From an uncultured Muribaculaceae bacterium (GTDB taxonomy: Bacteria; Bacteroidota; Bacteroidia; Bacteroidales; Muribaculaceae), in contig CAJUFH010000023.1 of assembly GCA_910585755.1 (NCBI GenBank), positions 1 to 39,248 of the forward strand: a DNA stretch of 39,248 nucleotides, written 5' to 3'. The notes under the pieces were generated by a model. The model saw nothing but the letters and a program-made list of their open reading frames with translations. It did no database searches and was not told the origin of the DNA. Below, piece after piece: positions 7,663 to 17,681 of this stretch. A program made the translations under genes and the position numbers. Within the stretch, counting starts at the first letter, position 1. The number at the start of each line of letters is the position of its first letter.

Positions 7663-7980
7663 ATGATTGTCGAATTTGGAGAAGAGTATCTGAGAGACCT
7701 TTACACCAAGGGAGAATGCGGCGATAAAAGACATCGTTACAGAATTGATGTGGTCAAACGTTATAAGCGCGGAATTGATTATCTCAAATGGGCTGCTCGT
7801 AAGGAGGACTTGTTTCGCATTAATTCCCTGAATTTCGAGGCGTTAAAGGGGGATAAGATTGGACGGTTCTCAATCAGGGTTAACGACCGGTACCGCATTG
7901 AGTTCACTATGCGGGAAACGGTCGAAGAGCCTATTCTGACAATCTGCAATATTGTTGAACTCTCAAATCACTATGATTGA
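7663..7980 (+). CDS. higB: HigB-type toxin of a toxin-antitoxin pair (RelE/ParE fold)
   Basis: A 105-residue protein with the size and pattern of HigB/RelE-superfamily toxins, which typically cut mRNA on the ribosome. The KGDKIGRFSIRVNDRYRIEF stretch is the conserved beta-strand core of the HigB family. The ICNIVELSNHYD ending is also characteristic (the family usually ends near 'D.H'). The gene precedes its antitoxin by one base. Toxin-first order is the HigBA hallmark, unlike most type II pairs. I chose the ATG at 7663 because an upstream TTG lies in the promoter box. The pair looks AT-richer than its neighbours. Confidence 0.9.
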   Translation: MIVEFGEEYLRDLYTKGECGDKRHRYRIDVVKRYKRGIDYLKWAARKEDLFRINSLNFEALKGDKIGRFSIRVNDRYRIEFTMRETVEEPILTICNIVELSNHYD

Positions 7981-7981
7981 T

Positions 7982-8326
7982 ATGATTACACTTCCTGGTA
8001 TGAAATCTGATATGATAGCGAACAATCTAACTCCGTTTGAGCCTACCCATCCGGGGGAACTCATAAGGGACGAACTTGAGGCTCGGAATCTTACTCAGGC
8101 CAAACTCGCCGAAAGTATAGGTGTCGCTCCCTCGCTTCTTAATGAAATAATCAAGGGGAAGAGAGGTGTCAATACGGAAATGGCTTTGCTAATGGAGGCG
8201 GCATTGAATTTGCCGGCCGAGTTATTGCTCAGTCTTCAGAGTGATTATAATATGCAGATGGCAAAATCGGATGCTTCTTTTATGAAGCGCCTATCCTCTA
8301 TCCGCAATATTGCTGCGTTGTTGTGA
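7982..8326 (+). CDS. higA: HigA-type antitoxin, XRE-family DNA-binding protein
   Basis: The 114-residue protein opens MITLPGMKSDMIANNLTPFE, followed by PTHPGELIRDELEARNLTQ, the typical start of HigA antitoxins. The helix-turn-helix is about residues 30-60 (LTQAKLAESIGVAPSLLNEI). It should bind and neutralise the upstream toxin and repress the shared promoter. An ATG at 7973 overlapping the toxin stop is possible, but the start at 7982 matches family N-termini and leaves a one-base gap. The hydrolase ATG at 8339 follows after 12 bases, so a third gene may be co-transcribed. Confidence 0.92.
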   Translation: MITLPGMKSDMIANNLTPFEPTHPGELIRDELEARNLTQAKLAESIGVAPSLLNEIIKGKRGVNTEMALLMEAALNLPAELLLSLQSDYNMQMAKSDASFMKRLSSIRNIAALL

Positions 8327-8338
8327 TTGAATAGCGGT

Positions 8339-9409
8339 ATGAAAATCAGAATTTTACTGGCGGCGGTGGCGGTTGTCGCCGCGGCGGGAGCCGGATGGGC
8401 GCGCAATGCACGCGGCGCTCAGGGAGAGGCGCGGAACGAGGGGTTCCGCGCCGAGGAGGTAACGGTGCGGAGCGGCGGCGTGACGCTCGGTGGGACGCTG
8501 ACGCGGCCAGCGGGTACGCCGAAAGCCGCCCTCGTGCTCGCCTCGGGGAGCGGCGCGCAGGACCGCGACGAGGAGGTGCTCGGCCATAGACCCTTCAAGG
8601 CGATTGCCGAATATCTCGCCGGGAAGGGGTATGCCGTGCTCCGTATGGATGACCGCGGCGTAGGGGAGAGCGGCGGTGACGCTTCCGCAATGACTATAAA
8701 TGATTATGTCTCGGATATATCCTCAGTCATAGGAATGCTTGACTCCATACTTCCGGCGGGTGTGCCGAAAGGTGTGCTGGGTCATTCCGAAGGTGGAAAC
8801 GCTGCGGTTAAGACTTCACTCGCGGATTCCCGATGCCGTTTTATCGTCACCCTGGCGGCTCCCGCGTGGCCCGGCGACTCGGTCATTATGTCGCAGGCCC
8901 GCGCGATGGCTACGGCGATGACGGGAAAATGGGACGGCGAGGCTGACCAGCGCCGCATCCTGGAGCTGGTGAAGTCCCCGCTGCCGACTTTTACTCTTGC
9001 CCCGACGCTCTATTCCGAGCTGGGCCGCGTGTTCGGCTCCGCCGCCGAGATGCCGCAGGTGAAGAAACAGATTCAGCAGCAGGTCGATGTGCTCGTCTCT
9101 CCGGCCTACCGCGCCCTGGTGCGCTATAACCCGGCGGAGGATATGCGAAAGGTCGCCGTTCCCTGGCTCGCCCTTAACGGCGACAAGGATTTCCAGGTGC
9201 TCCCGGAAAACCTGTCGGCCATAGCTGAACTGAACCCGCATGCGCGGACACGTCTCCTCCCGGGCCATAACCATCTTTTCCTGGAATGTCATTCCGGCTT
9301 CCCGACGGAATACTCATCCCTCCCCGGCGACATATCCCTTGAAACACTGGAAGCTATAGCCTCCTGGCTCGACGAGCTTACCGCCGGAGGAATCAGCGCT
9401 CCCCGCTGA
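8339..9409 (+). CDS. Exported alpha/beta hydrolase (serine esterase/peptidase-like)
   Basis: The 356-residue protein starts with a hydrophobic signal segment (MKIRILLAAVAVVAAAGAG). The nucleophile elbow GHSEGG places the catalytic Ser near residue 150. NGDKDFQ (Asp about 282) and GHNHLF (His about 310) complete the expected Ser-Asp-His triad. DRGVGESGG earlier is the usual strand-loop of bacterial serine hydrolases of the Hydrolase_4/BAAT-like type. The substrate is not known; an acyl ester is likely. The start is the ATG at 8339, as an upstream TTG at 8327 is only a frame extension. It has no visible promoter and follows the antitoxin by 12 bases, so it may be read from the toxin-antitoxin promoter. 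Its GC-rich composition differs from that pair. Confidence 0.85.
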   Translation: MKIRILLAAVAVVAAAGAGWARNARGAQGEARNEGFRAEEVTVRSGGVTLGGTLTRPAGTPKAALVLASGSGAQDRDEEVLGHRPFKAIAEYLAGKGYAVLRMDDRGVGESGGDASAMTINDYVSDISSVIGMLDSILPAGVPKGVLGHSEGGNAAVKTSLADSRCRFIVTLAAPAWPGDSVIMSQARAMATAMTGKWDGEADQRRILELVKSPLPTFTLAPTLYSELGRVFGSAAEMPQVKKQIQQQVDVLVSPAYRALVRYNPAEDMRKVAVPWLALNGDKDFQVLPENLSAIAELNPHARTRLLPGHNHLFLECHSGFPTEYSSLPGDISLETLEAIASWLDELTAGGISAPR

Positions 9410-9450
9410 CACCCCGGTAGCCGTTCTTGTCTGCTGCCAGGAATAGGACA

Positions 9451-9466
9451 CCCGCCTTCCGGCGGG
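9451..9466. terminator. Possible weak hairpin between convergent genes
   Basis: The stem cccgcc/ggcggg with loop ttcc lies between the convergent hydrolase and EamA genes. There is no T-run on either side, so terminator function is only a guess. Confidence 0.3.
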
Positions 9467-9518
9467 CGCACTGGACAGGGGTTACTTTCGGAGGGGAAAG
9501 GGAATCAGGGTAAGGGGA

Positions 9519-10424
9519 TTAGGAGGGGGAGAGGTCGGTGCGGCTTTTGCTCTTGGTGACGAGGAAGACGCCGGTGAAGATGAGGAGGATGGCGATGGCG
9601 TTGGGGAGGGTGAAGCGGCCTACGCCGGCGATTACGGCGGCGATGGTGGCGACAATCGGCTGCACGTAGTTGTACATCGCGGTGACGGTCGGACGCAGGT
9701 TTTTCTGCCCGAAGGGGAGCAGGAGGTAGCTGATGAATGTCGGGCCGACGACGAAAAAGAGGATTCCCCATAAAGCCGCCGGGGCGACGGCCTCCCAGTC
9801 GGTCGAAATCCATTCGTTGTAGGTGAAGGGGATGACGCAGATGCTCGCGTAGGTGAACATCCATTTCATCAGTGTTATCGGGCGGTATTTGGAAATCAGT
9901 CCTTTATAAAATACGAGGTAGCAACTGAAGCTTGTCTGGGCGACAATCACAATCAGGTCCCCGGCCCAGGAGCCGGCGCTTTCGCCTGTGTGGCTTCCGA
10001 GGATGAGGGTCAGGGCGCCGATCGCGCCGAGGAATACTCCGCCGACTTTCAGCTTCGTTACGGGCTCGCGGAGGACGATGGCGGCGAGCACCATGGTGAT
10101 AATCGGCATGCTGGTAGCGATGATGGAGGTGTTGATCGGGGATGTCAGGCTCAGTCCCCATACGAAGCAACACTGGTTGATGACAATCCCGAGCAGCGAG
10201 GCGAAAAACATCGAGAGGAGGTCCTGGGGGCTGACTTTCTCCGGTTTTGTGAACAGGGACAGCGCCCAAAAAAGAATCGCGGCGCCGATCATACGGCTGT
10301 CGCTCAGAAGAATGGGGGAAATACCTCCCATCAAGATTATCTTGCCCACGGGGGCGCTGACGCCCCACATAATCTCGGCCCCTAACATGGCCGAGTGGCC
10401 TTTTAACTTGCCGTATTTTTCCAT
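9519..10424 (-). CDS. EamA/DMT-family transporter
   Basis: The 301-residue protein is almost entirely hydrophobic, with about ten predicted membrane helices in two repeats of five, the EamA layout. IMWGVSAPVGKIIL near the start and GLSLTSPINTSIIATSMPIIT are family-typical. The second repeat shows the matching LRPTVTAMYNYVQPIVAT. EamA proteins export or import small metabolites such as amino acids or nucleosides, and the substrate cannot be predicted from sequence. The gene is monocistronic and convergent with the alpha/beta hydrolase. A TAACTTCG at 10452-10459 (minus strand) may be a variant -7 box. Confidence 0.9.
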   Translation of the reverse strand: MEKYGKLKGHSAMLGAEIMWGVSAPVGKIILMGGISPILLSDSRMIGAAILFWALSLFTKPEKVSPQDLLSMFFASLLGIVINQCCFVWGLSLTSPINTSIIATSMPIITMVLAAIVLREPVTKLKVGGVFLGAIGALTLILGSHTGESAGSWAGDLIVIVAQTSFSCYLVFYKGLISKYRPITLMKWMFTYASICVIPFTYNEWISTDWEAVAPAALWGILFFVVGPTFISYLLLPFGQKNLRPTVTAMYNYVQPIVATIAAVIAGVGRFTLPNAIAILLIFTGVFLVTKSKSRTDLSPS

Positions 10425-10621
10425 AAGAAAACGCTATTGGAAACTTCGGCGCGAAGTTACGGCAAATTTCGGGAACGGCAAAGGGGGGGAGCGGAGAGGG
10501 ATTGGAGGGAATTTGGGAAGCACGCCTTACGGCTCGCCACGGTAGGGGAGCGAACAAAGGGAGGGAGCAGGGCGTATTATAGTTGATGGCGGAAGGTTCC
10601 GTCAACGCAACTGTTACGATT

Positions 10622-11155
10622 ATGAGAGACAGAAAGATTTTCGGAGGCTTGATCAAAACTTTCCGCCGGGGCGCGGCCGGAGCGGCGCTGTTGGTGTTCG
10701 TCGGTATGGCCCAGGAGGGCGGGGCCCAGAGTTTTTCGTTCGGGTTCAGTACGCCGGAGGGTGTGTCGTTCAATGTAGGGAAAGGGGTACAGGGATGGCA
10801 GAGCGCTCCGTTGTGGATGGTTCCCGCGGCGGTGCCTGCCGTCGTCGCGGCTCCGGGGGTGGTAGCTGTTCCGGGAGTAGTGGCCGCTCCGGTATATTAC
10901 GGGGAGTCGCCGAAGCATTACCGCAAGCGCGTCAAGAAGATGCGCAAGGCGATGCGCCGTGCTGGCGCGGGAGCGTGGGGGAGCGTCGCGCTGCCGGGTG
11001 GAATAGTTGTCAATGTCGGCGCTCCGATTGACTATGATGATGACGACTGGTATGACGATGACGACTGGGACGACCATCACCACCATCATTATAAACATTA
11101 CAAAAAACACCACAAGAAGCACCACAAACACAACCATCACCACGACGATGACTGA
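10622..11155 (+). CDS. Secreted protein with His/Asp-rich metal-binding-like tail
   Basis: No family was recognised. From the ATG at 10622 (177 aa), a basic n-region and hydrophobic stretch ending near GGAQS look like a signal peptide. A Val/Pro/Ala segment repeats VVAAPGVVAVPGVV. A basic helix (KHYRKRVKKMRKAMRRAG) follows. The last 45 residues run through two DDDDW-type clusters and then a stretch dominated by His and Lys, ending HHHDDD. Such tails bind Ni, Zn or Cu in known proteins, so metal storage, scavenging or chaperoning is a reasonable inference. An upstream ATG at 10586 would add 12 residues and cannot be excluded. It lies convergent to the M16 peptidase gene, 9 bases apart. Confidence 0.6.
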   Translation: MRDRKIFGGLIKTFRRGAAGAALLVFVGMAQEGGAQSFSFGFSTPEGVSFNVGKGVQGWQSAPLWMVPAAVPAVVAAPGVVAVPGVVAAPVYYGESPKHYRKRVKKMRKAMRRAGAGAWGSVALPGGIVVNVGAPIDYDDDDWYDDDDWDDHHHHHYKHYKKHHKKHHKHNHHHDDD

Positions 11156-11164
11156 GGCCCTGGT

Positions 11165-12391
11165 TTATGCCGGGCCGAGGGTCAGCGCGGAGGGGTTGGT
11201 GAGATATGAGGCGGCGCGGAGGATGTCGTCGGGAGTCAGAGCCTCGATGCGGGCGGCGCGCTCGGCATCCGAGGCGACCGAACCGAAGTAAAGCATCGAG
11301 CGGGCGGCGGAGAGTATGCTCTGCTCCGAGCTGTCGGCGCTGACCTGCAACTGGCCGAGGTACTGCTTCTTGGCGGCCCGGAGGGCGCGGGGCGTCATCG
11401 GTTCGCGGGCGAGGCATTCGAGTTCGGAGAGCACCAGGTCGCGGCATCGGGCGTTGTCGTCAGGGTCGCATCCGTAGTAAACGGCGAAGAGGCCGCAGTC
11501 GGTCATCAGGTTGGCCGACGCTTCGACGGAATAGACGAGTCCGCGCCTTTCGCGGAGGGCGACGTTCAGCCGGGAGTTCATTCCGGGTCCTCCGAGAATG
11601 TTGGCGGCCAGACCTATGGCGTGGCGCTCTTCGGAATATACCGATGGGATGGGGGCGCCGATGACGGTATGGCTCTGGTGGGAGTCAATTTCTTTCAGTT
11701 CGTTAAACGCCGGATGGGATACCGGGGCGATGCGGGAGAGTGGAGTCCCCGCCGCGGGGTATGCCTCGAAGTATCGCTCGACCATGGCGGCAACTTTCGC
11801 GGGATTCGCCGGGCCGTAGTAGAAGGCGACTGTGCGGGGCGCGGTATAGCAGCCGGAGAGCCATCCGCGGCATTTTTCGGAGGTGAAGAGGGGGAGGTTG
11901 GACGTCGGGCCGAGAATGTTATGGCCGAGCTGGGAACCGCGGAAGAAAAGGTCTTCGAAATCGTCGAACACCGCTTCGGAGGGGGAGTCAAGGTAGGAGT
12001 CTATTTCGTCGCTTACAACCTCTCGTTCCTTTTCGAGCTCGCGGGCGGGGAAAACGGAGTTTGTCGCGAGGTCGGCCACCAATTCCACCGCTCGGCTGAG
12101 GTTTCCGCGGGGAAACACGGTATATATGGCGGTTTCCTCCTTGGTGGTGAAGGCGTTGAGGTCGCCGCCGACCGCTTCCATGCGTCCGTTGATATGGCAT
12201 GCGCGGCGTTTGGAGGTACCTTTGAATACGGTATGCTCTACAAAATGGGCGAGACCGTAGAGGCCGGGAGCCTCGTCGCGGCTCCCGGCGCTCATCGTTA
12301 TTCCGAAATACTCTACGGCGGAGGGAGCCTGTATGGCGGCGAAGCCCATACCGTCGCGGAGTATCATTGTCGTTATTTCCGGTTCTCTCAT
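11165..12391 (-). CDS. M16-family zinc metallopeptidase
   Basis: The 408-residue protein carries the inverted zinc motif HFVEH (His49, Glu52, His53) and the distal Glu about 76 residues on in EREVVSDEI (about residue 129). Both are as in processing peptidases and related bacterial M16B proteins. Later segments GGPGMNSRLNVALRERRGLVYSVEA are the matching second-domain hallmark. Bacterial M16 enzymes cleave peptides or act in protein quality control. No signal peptide is visible, so it is probably cytoplasmic. It is the last gene of the seven-gene minus-strand cluster, 6 bases after ispG. Confidence 0.93.
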   Translation of the reverse strand: MREPEITTMILRDGMGFAAIQAPSAVEYFGITMSAGSRDEAPGLYGLAHFVEHTVFKGTSKRRACHINGRMEAVGGDLNAFTTKEETAIYTVFPRGNLSRAVELVADLATNSVFPARELEKEREVVSDEIDSYLDSPSEAVFDDFEDLFFRGSQLGHNILGPTSNLPLFTSEKCRGWLSGCYTAPRTVAFYYGPANPAKVAAMVERYFEAYPAAGTPLSRIAPVSHPAFNELKEIDSHQSHTVIGAPIPSVYSEERHAIGLAANILGGPGMNSRLNVALRERRGLVYSVEASANLMTDCGLFAVYYGCDPDDNARCRDLVLSELECLAREPMTPRALRAAKKQYLGQLQVSADSSEQSILSAARSMLYFGSVASDAERAARIEALTPDDILRAASYLTNPSALTLGPA

Positions 12392-12397
12392 TCCTTG

Positions 12398-14011
<1,614 letters not shown>

Positions 14012-14023
14012 CAAAACCAGAAT

Positions 14024-14548
14024 TTAGAAAACGGCGTCCGGGTCGGAAACCTTGTACTCATACTCGATACGGTCAAGCTCGGCGTTGGCCTTCACGATTT
14101 TCTGGCGGAGGGTTGTCACCCAGCCGTCGTAGCGGGCGGCAAGCTTTCCGTCGGCCAGGGCGAGGATGCGCACGGCGAGCACGGCGGCGTTCATCGCGCC
14201 GTCGATGGCGGTAGTGGCGACGGGTATGCCCGGAGGCATCTGGGCGATCGAGAGGAGCGCGTCGCGACCCTCGAGGGTGGCGGACAGGGGCACGCCGATT
14301 ACGGGGAGGGGGGTGAGGGCTGAAATCACTCCGGGAAGCGCGGCTGCCATTCCGGCACCGGCGATGATTACCTTCACTCCGCGGCCTTTCGCCCCGCGGG
14401 CGAAGTCGGCGACCTCCTCGGGTGTGCGGTGGGCCGAGAGGGCGAGCATTTCAAACGGAACCGCCATGTTGTTGAGGAAGTCGGCGGCTTTTTTCATCAC
14501 GGGCAGGTCGGAGGTGCTGCCCATTATAATGCTGACGGTGGGTGTCAT
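14024..14548 (-). CDS. purE: N5-carboxyaminoimidazole ribonucleotide mutase PurE
   Basis: PurE rearranges N5-CAIR to CAIR in purine synthesis. The 174-residue sequence shows the family's substrate-binding stretches MGSTSDLPVM, SAHRTPEEV, and AGAGMAAALPGV, with PLPVIGVPL and MPPGIPVAT. This is the class I (bacterial) form. A partner purK is not in the window. The gene lies within the minus-strand cluster, 27 bases after the PAP2-like gene. Confidence 0.97.
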   Translation of the reverse strand: MTPTVSIIMGSTSDLPVMKKAADFLNNMAVPFEMLALSAHRTPEEVADFARGAKGRGVKVIIAGAGMAAALPGVISALTPLPVIGVPLSATLEGRDALLSIAQMPPGIPVATTAIDGAMNAAVLAVRILALADGKLAARYDGWVTTLRQKIVKANAELDRIEYEYKVSDPDAVF

Positions 14549-14575
14549 AACTATGGTGATAAATGGATTTTCTAA

Positions 14576-15214
14576 TCAGTTGGCGGAGAAGAGGGGGGCG
14601 AGCCACCAGGCCGCGGTGAAGATGCAGATGAAGCCGTTGAGGAAACCGGCTGCCACTTGCCCGAGGGTGTGGCGCCGGAGAATCAGGCGGGCGGTGCAAA
14701 CCATTCCCGAAAGGATTATGGCGGCGATGAACTCCGGTTCGAGGTCTATCACGCTGTTTCCGCTGAACATCAGGAAGAAGATGATGGCCGTCAGTCCTCC
14801 CATCCCGGTCGCATGGCCGGAGATTTTCCAACGGGTGTTGACTATCGTCAGAACCACCAGGGAGAGCGCTCCGCCGATGAGGAACATCGTCAGCCACATC
14901 GGGGCGTTGACGAAGCGGGTATAGACTGCTGTCCCGACATAGCAGGCGGTTGCGATGAGGTAAGGTACCGGGCGGTCCTCGCGGTTGTTGAGGCCGGGTT
15001 CCTTGACAGCGCCGCTTTTATGGAGCGTGTAAATGGCGATTACGGGAATCGCGCAGGTGGCGGCAAAGGTGACGGCCGTGACGATAAGCCGGGCTTTCAG
15101 CGGGCTGAAACAGAGGTAGGAGAGGAGCATGGCGAGGGCCACTCCGTAGGTGGCGGTCAGCATCGGGGAGAAGATAACTGACAGGAAGCGCGAAAAGCCG
15201 GTTAGAAATTTCAT
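14576..15214 (-). CDS. PAP2-family membrane phosphatase-like protein
   Basis: The 212-residue protein is mostly membrane helices. Traces of the PAP2 signature are visible: NREDRP (basic motif 1), SGHATGMGG (motif 2, with the catalytic His), and RLILRRHTLGQ (motif 3). In motif 3 the usual Asp after H-x3 is Gln. The family removes phosphate from lipid or prenyl diphosphates, and a role with undecaprenyl or isoprenoid diphosphates fits the neighbouring ispG, though that is inference. It lies 46 bases after rpoN in the cluster. The changed motif 3 residue could mean altered or weak activity. Confidence 0.8.
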   Translation of the reverse strand: MKFLTGFSRFLSVIFSPMLTATYGVALAMLLSYLCFSPLKARLIVTAVTFAATCAIPVIAIYTLHKSGAVKEPGLNNREDRPVPYLIATACYVGTAVYTRFVNAPMWLTMFLIGGALSLVVLTIVNTRWKISGHATGMGGLTAIIFFLMFSGNSVIDLEPEFIAAIILSGMVCTARLILRRHTLGQVAAGFLNGFICIFTAAWWLAPLFSAN

Positions 15215-15260
15215 ATCGTTGTCGGGGGGTATGGTTTTTAGTTGCGGTATATTTGCGTGG

Positions 15261-16721
15261 TCAGGCCTGCTTGCGGAGGCGCGCGACGGGGAATCCGAGG
15301 CGTTCGCGGTATTTGGCGACGGTTCGCCTGGCGATGTCGAGGCCCCGTTCGCGGAGGAGGGTGGTAAGCTGCTCGTCGCTCAGCGGGCGCGACTTGTCCT
15401 CGGACTGAATGAGTTCGGTAAGGAAGGCGGAGATGCGGGGTGATGTGGTCGCGTCGTCGTTCTCCTTCGAGCGTTCGTTGAAAAGCATCTTTAGGGGATA
15501 GAGGCCGCGGGGAGTCGCGACGTATTTCCCCTGGGTGGCGCGGGAAATGACTGAAAGGTCGTAGCCCGTCATAGCGGCGATGTCGCGGAGCACCATGGGG
15601 CGCAGCGTCGATGGGTCTTCGGTAAGGAAGAACTCGCGCTGGACCGACATAATGGCGGCCATCACGCGGTAAAGCGCTTCCTGGCGCATCGAAATCAGGC
15701 GGATGAAGCCCTGGGCATCGTCGCGCCGGCTCTTTATGAAAAGCCGGGCGGCGGCCGTCTCGCGGCGGGATGCCGGCGGGAGCGGGGTGTCCTCGGCGAA
15801 AGTCGCGGCGACGCTGAGCTCCGGGATGCGGTTGAGGAGCGTCAGGGTAAGGTTTCCGTCGGGGTCCGGCTCGACGAGAAAGTCGGGGGTAATATGGCGG
15901 GAGCGGTCTTCGAGCCCGGAAGAGGCGAAAGCCGCACCCGGTTTGGGATTAAGGCGCGCCACCAGGGATAGGGCCTCGTCGAGAGCTTCGCGGGTTATGC
16001 CGAGCGAGGAGGCGATTTTGTCGAAATGGCGTTTGGAGAAGAGGTCGAAGTAGTCGCGCAGCGCCTCGCGGGCGGTCAGTTGCGCGGTAGAGCGAGGCAT
16101 GCGGTCGAGCTGCAGGAGTAGGCAGTCGCGGAGGTCGGCGGCTCCGACTCCGGCGGGGTCGAGGGAGCGCACCATCTGCCAGACGCGCTTAACGGTATCG
16201 GCAGGGATATCGACCCCTTCGGCCATAAGGATGTCGTCGGCGATGGAGCGGAGGTCGCGGGTGATATACCCGTTGTCGTCGAGATTGCCTATGATGTGTT
16301 TCGCGGCGAGACGTTCCTCGTCGGTCAGTTCCATCTGCTGCCCGAGCTGGCGGGAGAGAGCCTCGAAGAGGGATTCGCCGTAGGAGTCGGGAGTGGCAGA
16401 GGGTTCGGGCAAAGAAAAGTCGCGGCGCGCCGAAAACGCGCCGCGGGGTATGTAGTTGTCGGGAATGTCATCGTCGGAGGCGAAGTCGGCGCGGCTCATC
16501 TGCTCCGGGGTTTCGGAGAAGGTAGAGCCGTCCTCTGTCAGGGGGGGCGCCGGATGTTCGGCGGGGTCGGAAGCCTCCAGGGCGGGCATGTCTTCCACAG
16601 CTCGGCGCACCTCTTCCTCGATTTCAGGGCCGTTCATCTCCAGCAGGCGCACGAACTGCACCTGCTGGGGAGTCAGCTTCTGGCGAAGCCCCTGGGTCTG
16701 GTTGAGCTGCTGGGATGCCAT
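15261..16721 (-). CDS. rpoN: RNA polymerase sigma-54 factor RpoN
   Basis: The 486-residue protein has the glutamine/leucine-rich region I (QQLNQTQGLRQKLTPQQVQFVRLLEM) that contacts activators. Next come an acidic region II, the core-binding domain, and the helix-turn-helix. Near the C-terminus is the RpoN box (ARRTVAKYRERLG), which recognises the -24 element. Sigma-54 needs an AAA+ enhancer-binding activator; none is in the window. The gene follows the lipoprotein by 20 bases and precedes the PAP2-like gene. It is therefore probably transcribed with a TonB receptor pair, which is unusual. Confidence 0.97.
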   Translation of the reverse strand: MASQQLNQTQGLRQKLTPQQVQFVRLLEMNGPEIEEEVRRAVEDMPALEASDPAEHPAPPLTEDGSTFSETPEQMSRADFASDDDIPDNYIPRGAFSARRDFSLPEPSATPDSYGESLFEALSRQLGQQMELTDEERLAAKHIIGNLDDNGYITRDLRSIADDILMAEGVDIPADTVKRVWQMVRSLDPAGVGAADLRDCLLLQLDRMPRSTAQLTAREALRDYFDLFSKRHFDKIASSLGITREALDEALSLVARLNPKPGAAFASSGLEDRSRHITPDFLVEPDPDGNLTLTLLNRIPELSVAATFAEDTPLPPASRRETAAARLFIKSRRDDAQGFIRLISMRQEALYRVMAAIMSVQREFFLTEDPSTLRPMVLRDIAAMTGYDLSVISRATQGKYVATPRGLYPLKMLFNERSKENDDATTSPRISAFLTELIQSEDKSRPLSDEQLTTLLRERGLDIARRTVAKYRERLGFPVARLRKQA

Positions 16722-16741
16722 GGAGGATATTCGTTCGGGAA

Positions 16742-17650
16742 TTAATAATTACCCATTGCCACGGTCATCTTGCGGAGGACGTCGGAGTTTATGGTGATGG
16801 CGCTTTCAGTGTCGACTGCTACGGTGAATGAGCCGCCGCAGGTGAATGAGCCGTCGAGGGAACGGCAGGGGTTCATCACGAGGTCGAGGTCGGAGACCTT
16901 CCAGTTGGGGTAGGGGGTGTTGTTGTTCAGCGGGTCGAAACCTTCGGGAACGTTGATCATGATGCCTTCGTCGGCCACGGTGAATGGCTGGGAGAGGAAG
17001 TCCATGTCAAGCGGTCGGGGCATCCCTTGGGCGAACTTAGCGTCGTAGAGGAGGATTTTGGCCTTCTTGTCCTTGTGGTTGAGGATGAGGAAGTAGACGG
17101 TGCTCTCGTTCTCGTAAGGCTCGAGGGCGGGGGAGGCGGCGGTGATGGTGGTCTTGCCGGTGAAGGCGTTGTATTTCATCACGCCGCGGATTTTATAGGC
17201 GTTGTCGAGGGTATATTCGATGCGGACGATTTCGGGGGCTCGGCCTGTGGAGAAAATGTAGGCGTTGAAGCCGGCGATTTCGTGGTCGTTGCCGTCTGTG
17301 TCGCGGACAACGAGGGGGTTGCGGTTGGTAATCGTCCAGGCGTTGTTCTGGGGATCGACGGACAGCAGGAGGTTCTCGAGGGTGAAGCTGATTGTCTTCC
17401 CTTCGGCGTAGTTTAGCTTGACGGTCTCGAGGCTGACGTTAAAGGTCTGCGTGTTGATTTTGAAGTTGTATGTCGGCGCGTCGTAGATAGCCCAGGAGTT
17501 GTCGGAGATGTTCTTCGCGGTAGTGAAGGAGACGTTGGGGTTCAGTACGAGGTTGACGACGGGATCCACATCGATGTCGTTGCTGTTGTCGCAGGCGGTA
17601 GCTCCTGCGAGGAGGAGCGTAGCGGCGGCTAAGGTCTTGAAGATTTTCAT
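16742..17650 (-). CDS. Outer-surface lipoprotein of unknown function
   Basis: The signal peptide ends with a lipobox (LAGATAC, Cys20), so the mature 283-residue protein is lipid-anchored. Its body is rich in beta-strand-like alternation (KTTITAASPAL, STVYFLILNHKDKKAKILLYD), suggesting two beta-sandwich or calycin-like halves. I do not recognise a family; it resembles the DUF-type lipoproteins encoded beside TonB receptors. It starts 31 bases after the TonB receptor stop and likely forms a receptor-partner pair. It is not a SusD: it is far shorter and lacks TPR-like helices. Confidence 0.7.
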   Translation of the reverse strand: MKIFKTLAAATLLLAGATACDNSNDIDVDPVVNLVLNPNVSFTTAKNISDNSWAIYDAPTYNFKINTQTFNVSLETVKLNYAEGKTISFTLENLLLSVDPQNNAWTITNRNPLVVRDTDGNDHEIAGFNAYIFSTGRAPEIVRIEYTLDNAYKIRGVMKYNAFTGKTTITAASPALEPYENESTVYFLILNHKDKKAKILLYDAKFAQGMPRPLDMDFLSQPFTVADEGIMINVPEGFDPLNNNTPYPNWKVSDLDLVMNPCRSLDGSFTCGGSFTVAVDTESAITINSDVLRKMTVAMGNY

Positions 17651-17681
17651 ATTGCCGGTAGTGTTACTTATCAGTTTGGTT

